From contig JAMLHW010000002.1 of NCBI GenBank assembly GCA_023954475.1, positions 372,001 to 436,000 of the forward strand: a stretch of 64,000 nucleotides of DNA. Direction: 5' to 3'. This stretch comes from Anaerolineae bacterium (lineage in GTDB: Bacteria > Chloroflexota > Anaerolineae > Promineifilales > Promineifilaceae). The position numbers and the translations under genes were made by a program. Positions 38,265-47,609 of this stretch are shown here, in pieces (the stretch's first letter is position 1; each line of letters opens with the position of its first letter). The notes beneath the pieces were generated by a model. That model did not search any database and was not told the DNA's origin. It worked only from the letters and a program-made list of their open reading frames with translations.

Positions 38265-39062
38265 CTACCTTTTACTGCGACCTCTTGCCTGTTGCAATTC
38301 GTCGGCGACTTTGAAATCACCGAGCGGATAAACCGGAACCATCTGGTCACGCACCCAGTCACAAGAATCGCCGGGCGTCATGCCCCAATTTGTCGGGCAG
38401 GTAGAGAGCAGTTCGACAATGCTGAAACCAATTCCGGCCATCTGGGCTTCAAATGCGGTCTTGATCGCTTTTTTGGCCTGGATGACATGACGAGCGTCAT
38501 GCAAACTGCGCCGCACACTGTAAGCTGTACCGGGTATACCGGCGAGCAATTCGGCCATGTGCATGGGATAACCAGCCAATTGTGTATCTCGGCCGAATGG
38601 AGACGATGTCGTTTTCTGCCCGATCAGGCTGGTTGGGGCCATCTGGCCGCCGGTCATGCCGTAAATGGCATTGTTGATGAAGATGGTCGTGATGTTTTCG
38701 CCACGATTGGCCACATGGATTATTTCAGCTGCGCCGATGCTGGCTAAATCGCCGTCACCCTGATAGGTAAATACAATTTTGTCAGGATGATAGCGCTTGA
38801 TGCCGGTCGCCATCGCCGGGGCACGTCCATGTGCCGCTTCACATGCATCGACATCAAAATAATCGTAGGCAAAAACAGAACAGCCGACCGATGCGACGAG
38901 AATTGTCTCGTCTTGCAAACCAAGTTCGTCGAGCACTTCGGCGATTAGGCGATGCGCTGTACCGTGCGTACAACCGGGGCAATAATGTGTGTAGCGCGAT
39001 GCCAGGGTGCGGGGACGCGCATAAACGAGGCGTTCATTTTCAAGTGGGAGTGTGTCTAGCAT
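38265..39062 (-). CDS. 2-oxoacid:ferredoxin oxidoreductase beta subunit (TPP-binding)
   Basis: 265-residue thiamine diphosphate subunit. [17 protein letters not shown] at the N-terminus supplies cluster or TPP contacts; [29 protein letters not shown], then [48 protein letters not shown] is the TPP motif GDGD-x(24-28)-NN with magnesium-binding residues. It decarboxylates the 2-oxoacid and passes electrons to ferredoxin. It starts 6 bases after the alpha gene stop, with a hydrophilic C-terminus. Confidence 0.9.
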   Translation of the reverse strand: MLDTLPLENERLVYARPRTLASRYTHYCPGCTHGTAHRLIAEVLDELGLQDETILVASVGCSVFAYDYFDVDACEAAHGRAPAMATGIKRYHPDKIVFTYQGDGDLASIGAAEIIHVANRGENITTIFINNAIYGMTGGQMAPTSLIGQKTTSSPFGRDTQLAGYPMHMAELLAGIPGTAYSVRRSLHDARHVIQAKKAIKTAFEAQMAGIGFSIVELLSTCPTNWGMTPGDSCDWVRDQMVPVYPLGDFKVADELQQARGRSKR

Positions 39063-39068
39063 GGTTTT

Positions 39069-40145
39069 TTACGCTCCTGCCCAGGCAAAAGCGGGCTGCG
39101 CTAAGGCATTGTGTGCGGCGGCGACGATTTCTTCAGGCATGGGAATGGCACCACCCATTCGGCCGAAAAACGAAACCGGTGCATCTGCGCCGACAGCCGC
39201 CTTGACATCAAGTAGCATTTGTCCGGCATTCATTTCGACGACGAGAAACGATTTGCCTGAACGCGACAAGTCGTAAAGCGCTTCGGTGGGAAACGGCCAC
39301 AAGGTGATTGGGCGCAATAAACCGACCCGAATGCCTTCGTCAGCCAATGTCTGCATCGCCGTTTTGGCAACGCGTGCTGCTGTGCCGAATGCGACGATGA
39401 CGAGATCGGCATCATCGACGTCAATTGTTTCGTAACGCAATTCGGCCGATTCGATAGCGTGTAACTTGTCCTGCAAACGCAGATTGAGTGTTTCCAGGCT
39501 ATCCGCACCGAGATAAAGTGAATTCACCAGATTTGGCGAACGCCCTTTCGCACCGGTTAGCGCCCAATCCGGTGCTCGTGCCGGTAACGGTCGCATCGGC
39601 GGCAACTCCGCCGGTTCCATCATCTGACCGATGGCGCCATCGGCAACCACAAACACCAACGTGCGGTATTGCTGCGCCAGATCAAACGCCAAAACCGTCA
39701 AATCGATGGCTTCCTGCACCGTTGCCGGTGCCAGGACAATCGGGTGGAAGTCGCCGTGTCCGGCACTCTTCGTCACCTGAAAATAGTCGCTCTGACTCGG
39801 CTGGATATTGCCCAGACCCGGCCCACCGCGCATGATGTCGATGATGACAACAGGGACTTCGGAACCGGCGATGTAGCTATATCCTTCCTGCATCAGGCTG
39901 ATGCCCGGACTGCTGGAGGAGGTCATCACTTTCGCGCCGGCCGCTGCAGCACCATACACCATATTGATGGCGGCTACTTCGCTTTCTGCCTGTAAAAAGA
40001 CACGACCCAGCTCGATCATACGTGCTGACATGTGTTCCAGCAGTTCTGTCTGGGGCGTGATGGGGTAGCCGAAGTAGGCGTCGCATCCGGCACGGATGGC
40101 GGCTTCGGCAAATGCATTATTTCCTTTAAGCAATTGCTGCGCCAT
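39069..40145 (-). CDS. vorB: 2-oxoacid:ferredoxin oxidoreductase alpha subunit, VorB-like
   Basis: 358-residue alpha subunit. [85 protein letters not shown] and the C-terminal [16 protein letters not shown] agree best with VorB (3-methyl-2-oxobutanoate-type), though KorA is close. It binds the pyrophosphate side of TPP together with the beta subunit. The start at 40145 has GGAG upstream and overlaps the end of the ferredoxin gene by 20 bases. Substrate preference for branched 2-oxoacids is an inference from motif similarity and from the aminotransferase neighbour. Confidence 0.87.
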   Translation of the reverse strand: MAQQLLKGNNAFAEAAIRAGCDAYFGYPITPQTELLEHMSARMIELGRVFLQAESEVAAINMVYGAAAAGAKVMTSSSSPGISLMQEGYSYIAGSEVPVVIIDIMRGGPGLGNIQPSQSDYFQVTKSAGHGDFHPIVLAPATVQEAIDLTVLAFDLAQQYRTLVFVVADGAIGQMMEPAELPPMRPLPARAPDWALTGAKGRSPNLVNSLYLGADSLETLNLRLQDKLHAIESAELRYETIDVDDADLVIVAFGTAARVAKTAMQTLADEGIRVGLLRPITLWPFPTEALYDLSRSGKSFLVVEMNAGQMLLDVKAAVGADAPVSFFGRMGGAIPMPEEIVAAAHNALAQPAFAWAGA

Positions 40146-40386
40146 GATGGATTTTCTCCTTCGGTTGGGGGATGTCACGAAAGACGGTGATGCAGCCGTC
40201 AGGGCATACGGTTGCACACAGGGCGCAGCCGGTACATTTGTGCTTGGGGTCGAGCAAGATTATCGGCCGATATCCCTTGGCATTCAGGAAATCGGCGTGC
40301 CGCAGCACATCGGGGGGACACGCGTCGCGACACAAATCACATCCTTTGCAGCGCTCCACGTCTACGACAATTCGGCCTGTGGCCAT
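40126..40386 (-). CDS. Two-cluster ferredoxin subunit of the 2-oxoacid oxidoreductase
   Basis: 86-residue protein with two [4Fe-4S] motifs: [15 protein letters not shown] (residues 13-27) and [15 protein letters not shown] (residues 51-65). It is the first gene of the operon and transfers electrons from the TPP subunits. Its C-terminus overlaps the alpha gene. A pair of TGAC-N4-GTCA-like sites lies 139-172 bases before its start. Confidence 0.92.
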   Translation of the reverse strand: MATGRIVVDVERCKGCDLCRDACPPDVLRHADFLNAKGYRPIILLDPKHKCTGCALCATVCPDGCITVFRDIPQPKEKIHHGAAIA

Positions 40387-40524
40387 TCTGATTCCTCCAT
40401 TTAGAACGGGAGACGCTCAACGAAGGTCAGGGATTTAGTTGTCGCGGCTCCACGTTAGAAAAGTGTCGTGAAATGGTTCGGATGAACCGCCTTCAGTATG
40501 CCAGATTCGGAGGAGTGGCAGTAG

Positions 40525-40558
40525 TGACAAATGACTATTGCTGTGCTGTCAAATGTCA
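40525..40558. promoter_or_regulatory. Paired operator-like sites upstream of the ketoacid oxidoreductase operon
   Basis: TGACAAATGACT (40525-40536) and TGTCAAATGTCA (40547-40558) are each one good half-site plus one imperfect half, 22 bp apart. The spacing equals that of the pairs near 32502, 52372 and 52503. The rest of the 302-base gap between 40387 and 40688 holds one TTGACA-poor region and no gene. Confidence 0.5.
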
Positions 40559-40688
40559 CAAATCGGCCTTGATAATCAGCCAGAACGAGAAGAATGGTGT
40601 TGATTATTTACCGGAACTATATATCCAGGCGATAATATGATCTATTTTCGAGAAACAGGCGCATTTTCGCCATTCGCAAATGGTTGTT

Positions 40689-41318
40689 TCAATACACCTT
40701 GATATTGATATCCATAACCGTATCGGCGAAGATGACGCCCTGGTCAGCTGCGTTGGAAATATGCCGCACCACCTCGCGCATTTTGAGCATCTCGATTAAC
40801 TCCGGAACGGTTTCTGTATTGCTGAACAACTCCGCAACGGTCTTTCGATAGAGATCTTCGATTTGATTTTCCAGCTTTTTGACATTGGTCGCATGTTGCA
40901 CGGCTACGCCCCCATGATCCTGCAAACGTTCTACTGCCAATTGCATGCTAGATGCCATATCTTTTAACAGTTCAGAAAACCCAAGCAAAGCAGGCGTTGG
41001 CGCCAGTTGGAATATTTGCAACTCCTCAACCGTTGTGTACACATAGTCAATGAAGTTATCCAGTGCTCTGGATAAAGCGTGGATGTCTTCCCGATCAAGC
41101 GGCGTAACGAATGTGTCATTGAGCTCGTACACTAAAATGCGCTGGATTTCATCGGCATCACGCTCGACCTGTTTTGCGTTTTTTTTCGTGGGCTTGCCCG
41201 GCTCGCGCAAATATTCTTCCAGCGCCTCGACAATCAATATCGCGTGGTTGCCCTGCTCAATGAGCAATTTCAAAAAGTCGTTCTTTTCGGGACGAACCAT
41301 ATTTCTAAACCATTGCAT
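40689..41318 (-). CDS. DUF47 (PhoU-like) protein, partner of PiT permease
   Basis: 209-residue all-helical protein of the DUF47/TIGR00153 type (NDFLKLLIEQGNHAILIVEALEEY, DADEIQRILVYELNDTFVTPLDREDIHALSRALDNFIDYVYTT, MREVVRHISNAADQGVIFADTVMDI). Family members are encoded next to PiT phosphate permeases and are thought to regulate them; the acidic triplets could bind metal. It begins 12 bases after the PiT stop on the same strand, so pit-DUF47 is one operon. Confidence 0.88.
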   Translation of the reverse strand: MQWFRNMVRPEKNDFLKLLIEQGNHAILIVEALEEYLREPGKPTKKNAKQVERDADEIQRILVYELNDTFVTPLDREDIHALSRALDNFIDYVYTTVEELQIFQLAPTPALLGFSELLKDMASSMQLAVERLQDHGGVAVQHATNVKKLENQIEDLYRKTVAELFSNTETVPELIEMLKMREVVRHISNAADQGVIFADTVMDINIKVY

Positions 41319-41330
41319 AATACACTCCCA

Positions 41331-42314
41331 CTAAAACAAGAACTGGATTGGCCAATAGAGAAGCGCAGCCATGAGTGCGGCTGCAGGAATTGTCAATATC
41401 CAGGCGATGAGCATTTCACGGCCAACGGTCCAGCGTACTTTGGTGATGCGTTCGGCCGAACCTGCACCCATAATGGCAGAACTCATGACCTGGGTTGTGC
41501 TGACCGGGCCGCCGAACAGTGCTGCACCCAAAATCACGCCTGCACCGGCAAACTGGGAAACGAAACCATGAATCGGCCGAATCTGGTAAATACGCCAGCC
41601 CAACGTACGAATCAAACGCCAGCCGCCTGTCGCTGTGCCAATCGCGATCATACCGGCACTGAGCGCTGTTACCCAAATCGGCACAATAAACTCAGTCGCC
41701 ACTCCTTCAATCACCAGCGCCATTGTGATGATACCCATCGTCTTCTGCGCGTCATTCGCGCCGTGGCTCAACGCCAGGCCAAATGCAGAAAAAATCTGAA
41801 TCCGCTTGAAAAACCAATTGATACGAGGTGAAGCGCCGCGCGCCAGAAAAAGCGTCGCTTTCATCAGCAAATACCCGGCAAACAAACCCAACACCGGTGA
41901 CGCAAACAACGCAACTGTGACCACGATCAAGCCTTGCGGTTTTAGCGCCTCAACACCGACACTGACAATCACGGCACCGATCAAGCCGCCAATCAACGCG
42001 TGCGAAGAACTAGACGGAATGCCCAAATACCACGTAATCAGATTCCATAATACGGCAGACAACATCGCTGCCAATACGACATTGAGCGTGATGGCGTTAG
42101 GATTGACAATTTCCTCACCAATTGTTTTGGCAACGGCTGTGCCAAAGAGAAAAGGGCCGATAAAATGAGCGATTGCCGCCAACCACAGCACGGCGCGAGG
42201 AGACAGCGCACGGGATGCGATCGGTGTCGCAACAATGTTCGAACTATCGTGAAACCCATTGAGAAAGTCGAAGACAAGGGCTGTGATTAAGATAACGATG
42301 AATTCAATACTCAT
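41331..42314 (-). CDS. pit: PiT-family inorganic phosphate permease
   Basis: 327-residue membrane transporter with about ten helices. The paired PiT signatures are present: ALVFDFLNGFHDSSNIVATPIASRALSPRAVLWLAA at the N-terminus and SHGANDAQKTMGIITMAL in the centre, plus GGPVSTTQVMSSAIMGAGSAERITKVRW near the end. It imports phosphate, or metal-phosphate, with cations. It is followed by the DUF47 regulator. The ATG 42314 start is right at FIVILITALVFDF. Confidence 0.92.
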   Translation of the reverse strand: MSIEFIVILITALVFDFLNGFHDSSNIVATPIASRALSPRAVLWLAAIAHFIGPFLFGTAVAKTIGEEIVNPNAITLNVVLAAMLSAVLWNLITWYLGIPSSSSHALIGGLIGAVIVSVGVEALKPQGLIVVTVALFASPVLGLFAGYLLMKATLFLARGASPRINWFFKRIQIFSAFGLALSHGANDAQKTMGIITMALVIEGVATEFIVPIWVTALSAGMIAIGTATGGWRLIRTLGWRIYQIRPIHGFVSQFAGAGVILGAALFGGPVSTTQVMSSAIMGAGSAERITKVRWTVGREMLIAWILTIPAAALMAALLYWPIQFLF

Positions 42315-42588
42315 TGGTGATAGTCAGTAGTCTGGAACAGCAAGGCGCCAATCAGCATGACCTGATCATCGCCTGACAGCTTTCGGCCGAATTCAGCTAC
42401 GGAAAATCCATCCACAGACCGTCAATCATGCGTCAGCAACTGCGAGCAAAGCACACCGGTCTGAACGGGGACAAGCACTGTTTTAACAATTTGTTAACAA
42501 TTGTCAAGGGCAATTGCCAGATTGGCAATGGCGAAGATGGAGAGTGGCGAGGAAAATTTTCGGCCGAATTCTGACGCCACTTTCAAAC

Positions 42589-43482
42589 TCATTCTGCGAC
42601 ACTTCTGACCAATTCATAGATGGGCCACAAGACAAACCTTTCGGCCGAAGCAGCCCCACCCGCCTCAACCAATTGCTGCAAAATGCGCTGCGTTTTCTCG
42701 CTGAGCGCACTCAGTGTCGACAAATAGAGATGGCCTGCAACCGTATCTACGACAGCCGTCTGCACGATATAGTGCAATCGCCCGTGTTCCGGGTGGTGAT
42801 AGTCGAACACTTTGAACGGCAGCGGTTCGTCACGTTGTAACGCCTCTTGCCAATAGCGGGCAAAATCAGGAAACGCCGTCAGGACAGCCAATAACTCACG
42901 CCAATAGGCCGTATGCCGGTATGGAAACGAATAAACCCGCAGCGCTTCGACACTTTGGCGGGCCAACTGCGCCCATTGTTGCGCGAAAATCGCTTTGAAC
43001 GGAGAAGCGGTATTAAAGACGAGCGCGAGCAGGTTGGGATAGCGGCCAGCTGCATTCAACTGCACGACATCTAAACGCGACAACCTGTGCAACCGCAACC
43101 ACGCCTTGTTAACCGCCAGCAACTCGTACACTGGGCCGTGCAAAACAGCCGGGGTCTGTACCTGCTCGATGAGACGCAGACCAATCTGCCAGGGGACATC
43201 CACGCTTTCACCGTCGCCCCATACATCCCGTTTCGTCGTGGGAATAGCGAGAGCAAAAAACTGGGACCGTTCGGTGCTATTAAGACGCAATGCATCTGCC
43301 AAACGCACCAGAATTTCGGCGTCGATGATCGTCTTATCCCCCCGTTCGATTTCACCGATGGTTCGCGGCGACAAGTTGGCTCTGGTAGCCAAATGGCATT
43401 GAGTCCACCGCTTGCGGTCGACCAGGTCGAACTGGGCGCAACGCAACGCCGCCACCAACTGACCAAATGTTTTGCGATCCAT
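42589..43482 (-). CDS. XRE-family regulator with MmyB-like ligand-binding domain
   Basis: 297-residue protein. Residues 1-75 are an XRE helix-turn-helix (LVAALRCAQFDLVDRKRWTQCHLATRANLSPRTIGEIERGDKTIIDAEILVRLADALRLN). The rest fits the MmyB-like sensor domain (PAVLHGPVYELLAVNKAWLRL, NLLALVFNTASPFKAIF, VFDYHHPEHGRLHYIV). The start at 43482 with GGGGGAA upstream is chosen over an earlier in-frame ATG whose residues do not look like protein. It is divergent from the DCC1-CHAP gene, 189 bases away, and may regulate it. Confidence 0.82.
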   Translation of the reverse strand: MDRKTFGQLVAALRCAQFDLVDRKRWTQCHLATRANLSPRTIGEIERGDKTIIDAEILVRLADALRLNSTERSQFFALAIPTTKRDVWGDGESVDVPWQIGLRLIEQVQTPAVLHGPVYELLAVNKAWLRLHRLSRLDVVQLNAAGRYPNLLALVFNTASPFKAIFAQQWAQLARQSVEALRVYSFPYRHTAYWRELLAVLTAFPDFARYWQEALQRDEPLPFKVFDYHHPEHGRLHYIVQTAVVDTVAGHLYLSTLSALSEKTQRILQQLVEAGGAASAERFVLWPIYELVRSVAE

Positions 43483-43671
43483 GCTATTTCCCCCATTCCT
43501 TGCCACAAACAATCGCGATCTACAAAAGTTGGTAAGGCAGCTTACAAAAATTTGGGCTTTTTGGCAAGACGGAGGCAGAGTAAATAGGTAGAATATTAGC
43601 AGCACACTTGAGAATGAATCCCCAAGTTGTTGGAATTGGAGGTGTAACATTCCAACGAGGAGTAATGTGTC

Positions 43672-44310
43672 ATGAAACGCTACTTGTTGTTTGATTCCGG
43701 CTGTAGTCTATGTACGCAACTCGCACGTGACATTGAGTTCGAGAGCGATGGGTGGCTAGAGGCAAAAAGTCTACGCGATCCAGAGATACTGGCATTGGTG
43801 AAGACAGCACGACCTGATTGGCAGTGGCAGCCAACATTGCTGGAAATTGAGGAGGACGTAGTTACTGTGTCTACGGGTATTCAATTGAAAGCGAGAATCG
43901 TAAAGGGGGTTGGTATCCGACGTGCCTGGCGAATAGCCGAATTGATCACTAAGGCGACTCCCAACCCAGGACATACCCTCTACCAAGAACGGCGAAACTT
44001 CTTACGCCAAAGTAGTGCACTGTTGGTGACAATTCCTCTATTGAGATCACCTGCCCTCGTGCGCACTCTGTTTTCAACTGGTCCAGGTGGAATGGCTTAT
44101 CAAGACTATCGTGATTCTGATTTCGGTTTCACACTGCAATACCCAACAAGCTGGAAGATAGATGTAAAACACAGACAACTTTATCCTTGGAAGGATGACG
44201 AAGCAATTCTGAAAAGAGTGATCTTTTCTGGCACTCCTGCTTTAGTACTCTGTAACAAAAGAAGCCTAGCTTTTTCGTCTGGTGCAAACGCTACTCATAG
44301 CAAAAGCTAG
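43672..44310 (+). pseudogene. 5' part of a DCC1-like / PsbP-like / CHAP protein, interrupted by an insertion
   Basis: The first 190 or so residues are original: a DCC1-like thiol domain (MKRYLLFDSGCSLCTQLARDIE, D-x2-C-x2-C), a twin-arginine-like segment RRNFLRQSSALLVTIPLLRS near residue 118, and a PsbP-like start (DFGFTLQYPTSWKID). After LVL at 44245 the frame enters a 92-base insertion and ends early. Removing bases 44246-44342 joins TPALV directly to YLDVWSSRGKTLHDW of the following fragment in frame, giving a 438-residue protein. So this is one gene split by an element, not two genes. Confidence 0.8.
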
Positions 44311-44337
44311 GTTTCTGAAAACTTACGTTACACAGTA
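44246..44337. mobile_element. 92-bp MITE-like insertion with 5-bp target duplication
   Basis: Bounded by TACTCTGTAAC on the left and GTTACACAGTA on the right (inverted repeats, 10 of 11 match). It carries an internal near-palindrome CCTAGCTTTT ... AAAAGCTAGG and is flanked by the direct repeat TTTAG at 44241-44245 and 44338-44342. It has no coding capacity. Deleting it with one TTTAG copy restores the host reading frame exactly. The transposase family is not identifiable; a parental element would have to exist elsewhere in the genome. Confidence 0.8.
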
Positions 44338-45085
44338 TTTAGTGTATCTCGATGTATGGTCAAGTCGGGGAAAAACATTGCATGACTGGCTGGGATGGTA
44401 CAAAACCAGCCGTGAAGTGACAGACATGCCAATTGATTCGAATGCTACCGTTGCCAGTATGCCAGCAATGATTTTCCTACAAAATCAGCAGCGTGATTTG
44501 CTGATCACGTACTTTAGCGATGAAAAGTATGTTTATCGCCTAATGAATTGGGCGACAGGCGAAAAAGCGCATGTTGATGCTTACTGGCATATGCTCGAAT
44601 CCTATACACCACCTGATGTGAGTGGCAAAGTTGTAACCGTACTGCCACAATCGATGATACAAGAGACTAATCTATGGGCAACTTCGAAAGCGGTTCGGAT
44701 CGCCAACTGCTGTAGTTATTACGATAGTGGCAATCCCTTTCCCTGTTGCACTAACCAAGGCAACTGCACCTGCTGGTGCTACTATAAATACGGCTATGTT
44801 CCGTTTACAGGTAACGCAGAAACGTGGTGGGGTCAGGTACCGGACTATCCCGAGTGGAACAGATCAACAAGTGGGCCTTCATGCCTAGCCAGCATTGCGT
44901 GTTGGAGTGGGAGTCCCGGTCATGTAGCATATGCTGCGTACTGGTCAGGGACCGGAAATGTAGGTATTTCAGAGATGTCTTGGTGTGCGAATTGCGGGAG
45001 CAGCAGATCGATATCTCCCTCTAATCCCAGCCAGGGATGGATATTCAAAGGGTCTGGCCCTTGCCCAGGGGGCGTGCAGGTATAG
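44282..45085 (+). pseudogene. 3' part of the split DCC1/CHAP protein
   Basis: The genuine coding part starts at about 44342 (VYLDVWSSRGKTLHDW). A PsbP-like segment (QNQQRDLLITYFSDEKYVYRLMNWATGEKAHVDAYWHMLESY) is followed by a CHAP-type amidase/peptidase domain: CTCWCYYKYGYVPFTGNAETWWGQ with the likely catalytic cysteine, SPGHVAYAAYW with the histidine, and ISEMSW with the acidic residue. Cysteines are abundant (NCCSYYDSGNPFPCCTNQGNCTCWC). The ATG at 44282 lies inside the insertion, so it is not an original start. Whether a truncated CHAP protein is still made is unknown. Confidence 0.78.
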
Positions 45086-45100
45086 TGCAGAATAGAAGCC

Positions 45101-46762
45101 ATGAACTTCTTCAACACAGCAATTGACCGCTGCGCGTTGATGCTAGCAGTCATAATTGCACTCACTTTATTGCTCGGGTGTGACAGCCGAGGAAGCAGTG
45201 AATCGGATGGCGTCGCAGCGCTTACGACTGTAACAGTCGCTAGCCCACAGGAAACAGCCATACCGAGTGCCACTCCCGGCGGCCTTACATCTGGGCCACT
45301 GCCGACTGCCACCGCGCCGATACCGCCGCCGACGGTCCCGGCTACGCCAACGGCGACGTCGTCGGCTCTGGTACTCCCCGAACCGCTACCAGGCTGGCAA
45401 TGGCGCGAAAGAGATGAGCCGTTTCTGTATGCCTTTATGCTGCCCCACTCCTGGGAATCGGTAACGGAGTCCTCACAACAATTTTACCGTTCAACAGAAA
45501 CGACGACCCGTATCTTTGTCGAGATAGTCCCGCGCTGGCGCGTAGGAGAGGATCACTGGGAGAGTTGGCTCTACGACAATCAGCAACAGGTACTGCTCAC
45601 GTCCGATTTGTCACGAACTGAAATTCACGCCAATGCAATGATTGCCGGACATCCGGCTTATCTACATGTCGATCAGTCGCCGGGCAACTATCTGGCCACC
45701 ATTATCGCGCCGACCGGCGGTCGTTTGCTACGGTTACGGTTACATAATCCGGAACAAGAACCGGAAAAACAGATTTTTCGGACGATGGCGGAAACGATGG
45801 TGTTGAGCAATGGGCCGGCGGAAACAGGTTCTTTGCCGCCAGACTGGGAAATCAACCTGGAATTCTCAAAATGGCCGGCCCCCTACGCTTATGCGGAGGG
45901 CGACGAAACGGAGTTACAGGAGATAGTGGGGCAAATCGCTGTCGTAGAACTGGCTTTCAATGGCACTGTCGAACAGTTCACATTGGTCGATGACAATGGC
46001 GCAGTGTACACGATAATTCGTCCCCCATTTAGCGTATTTTTGGGAACGAGTACATTGTCGCCAACCCCACTGCGCAATGATGCACTAGCAGAGGGGGCAC
46101 GGGTGCAGATTGTCGGCCGACCGACAACGACTGGTGAAATTGTGGCCGATTACATCGTCCCGCTCGGAGATGGTCAGCTACAAAGGGCGTTACAAACCTA
46201 CTTCGATCTCAGGGAAAATGCACCAGAGCCGGCCTTATTGACGTATTATGTGGAAGGCGAACCCGTCGACTTGTGGCTGCGCGGGACGGCAAACCAACTA
46301 CTGCCGTATCTACTCGACGAGCAGGGGAATGCAATTGACAAAGAGTTATTGCCCGGTAATGCTGACGAGGCCTTATTGGCCGGCGGTGTATTGCAGAATG
46401 TCGACCCGCCACGCATTGTGTTGAGCCGACTATACGCGTTGCACGGGCAATGCCGTGTCGATGAAGAGCAGGTTGAGCGCTGCCAGTACTATCAACCGGT
46501 TTTGCCGCCAGTCACACCGACACGGACGATTACGGCCACTGTGCAGTCTGCTGTCGTCGAGATGAATACCATTATCCTAGAGCAACCGGTTGAGGGGTTT
46601 GTGACGATCGCCCTAAAAGAAGGCAGACAACTGCTTGCAACCGATAATACACCCCTCGATCTCGCTGACCTGGCCCCCGGTACACAAATAACGGCAACGG
46701 GCGTGATGGGCGAGGCAGGGGCTTTGCTGGCCGAATTTGTGCGCGTGGTTTCGGCCGATTAA
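45101..46762 (+). CDS. Lipoprotein with PsbP-like region, function unknown
   Basis: 553-residue exported protein. Signal peptide with lipobox TLLLGCDSRG gives a lipidated cysteine near residue 27. Residues 40-95 are a Pro/Thr/Ala-rich linker (PTATAPIPPPTVPATPTATSS); residues 100-215 resemble a PsbP-like fold (FLYAFMLPHSWESV, AMIAGHPAYLHV); the remainder contains small beta domains (GARVQIVGRPTTTGEIVADYIVPL, EGFVTIALKEGRQLLATDNTPLDL). It follows the CHAP gene by 15 bases and so is probably in the same operon. I assign no function. Confidence 0.75.
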   Translation: MNFFNTAIDRCALMLAVIIALTLLLGCDSRGSSESDGVAALTTVTVASPQETAIPSATPGGLTSGPLPTATAPIPPPTVPATPTATSSALVLPEPLPGWQWRERDEPFLYAFMLPHSWESVTESSQQFYRSTETTTRIFVEIVPRWRVGEDHWESWLYDNQQQVLLTSDLSRTEIHANAMIAGHPAYLHVDQSPGNYLATIIAPTGGRLLRLRLHNPEQEPEKQIFRTMAETMVLSNGPAETGSLPPDWEINLEFSKWPAPYAYAEGDETELQEIVGQIAVVELAFNGTVEQFTLVDDNGAVYTIIRPPFSVFLGTSTLSPTPLRNDALAEGARVQIVGRPTTTGEIVADYIVPLGDGQLQRALQTYFDLRENAPEPALLTYYVEGEPVDLWLRGTANQLLPYLLDEQGNAIDKELLPGNADEALLAGGVLQNVDPPRIVLSRLYALHGQCRVDEEQVERCQYYQPVLPPVTPTRTITATVQSAVVEMNTIILEQPVEGFVTIALKEGRQLLATDNTPLDLADLAPGTQITATGVMGEAGALLAEFVRVVSAD

Positions 46763-47430
46763 CCCTCTCCCTCCACCATAGCCAAACCGGCCTGCACTGT
46801 CGCCAGCAAGCGTTGCAAATCCCCTGTCCACAACGCCTCTGCATCCAGCCACAACCCCGGAAAAACACGGCTGCGATAAATACCATTAGCGTCGTGTTGC
46901 AAAAGCACGTAGGTACCATCCTGCAAATTGTGCCAGAACACCGCCTGTTCATAGACAGCCAACACGAGGTATTCGGCGACCTGGCTGCGTCGATATACAG
47001 CTTTTTTCTTGTGTAAATCGTTGGCGGCGCTGGAAGCAGCGACCTCCCCGACAAAGTCAGGCGCGCCGACCATCATCCCGTGCGCGTCAAATGTCACGCT
47101 GGGACTCTCCTGGCGCCAGGCACACACATCCGGCTGTACCTCGTTATCCAGGTCGAGCAAGACGGAGAGATTGTTGGCAATCTCCAGTCCAGGCGTCTGC
47201 GCGACATAATTGCCCAACCAGAGATCGATATATGAATGGATGCGGGCATGGGCGATGTAGTCGGCGGAGGACACGTACACGACTCCTTCGACCAGTTCGG
47301 CTTTTTTGATTTCCGGATGAGCGCGATAACGGCGCTCAAATTCGGCCAACGACAAATGATCGCCGCTCGTCAGCGGGGGCAAATCCGCGCCTGTCGACGG
47401 TGGTTTCTCGCGTGTAACCGTATCCAGCAT
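46759..47430 (-). CDS. Uma2 family protein (DUF820, restriction-endonuclease fold)
   Basis: 223-residue protein with the Uma2 pattern: LSLAEFERRYRAHPEIKKAELVEGVVYVSSAD, HARIHSYIDLWLGNYVAQTPGLEIANNLSVLLDLDNEVQPDVCAWRQE, PDFVGEVAASSAANDLHKKKAVYRRSQVAEYLVL. The PDV(C)A and EVA..S segments supply the PD-(D/E)XK-like acidic and lysine residues. Such proteins are plentiful in Chloroflexota and Cyanobacteria, often in many copies, with unclear role. The stop overlaps the convergent lipoprotein stop by 4 bases. Confidence 0.88.
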   Translation of the reverse strand: MLDTVTREKPPSTGADLPPLTSGDHLSLAEFERRYRAHPEIKKAELVEGVVYVSSADYIAHARIHSYIDLWLGNYVAQTPGLEIANNLSVLLDLDNEVQPDVCAWRQESPSVTFDAHGMMVGAPDFVGEVAASSAANDLHKKKAVYRRSQVAEYLVLAVYEQAVFWHNLQDGTYVLLQHDANGIYRSRVFPGLWLDAEALWTGDLQRLLATVQAGLAMVEGEG

Positions 47431-47552
47431 AGCTCATCCTCGCAATCACGACTCCTACACATTATAGCATATGCCCGTTCATGATGAGCTTTTCAACATC
47501 GCGAGCAAGCCGCATAGGGTAGACAAAGCGAATTAGCGGAAATAAACGTTTA

Positions 47553-47577
47553 GAGCGCGGACAAACTGCCCGCGCTC
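47553..47577 (-). terminator. GC-rich hairpin after the DHOD-like gene
   Basis: GAGCGCGG and CCGCGCTC form an 8-bp stem over a 9-base loop, 33 bases past the stop at 47610. The T-tract is weak, so termination is plausible but not certain. Confidence 0.45.
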
Positions 47578-47609
47578 CTCAATCCAACTCAGTTCCAATG
47601 CAGCAACTG

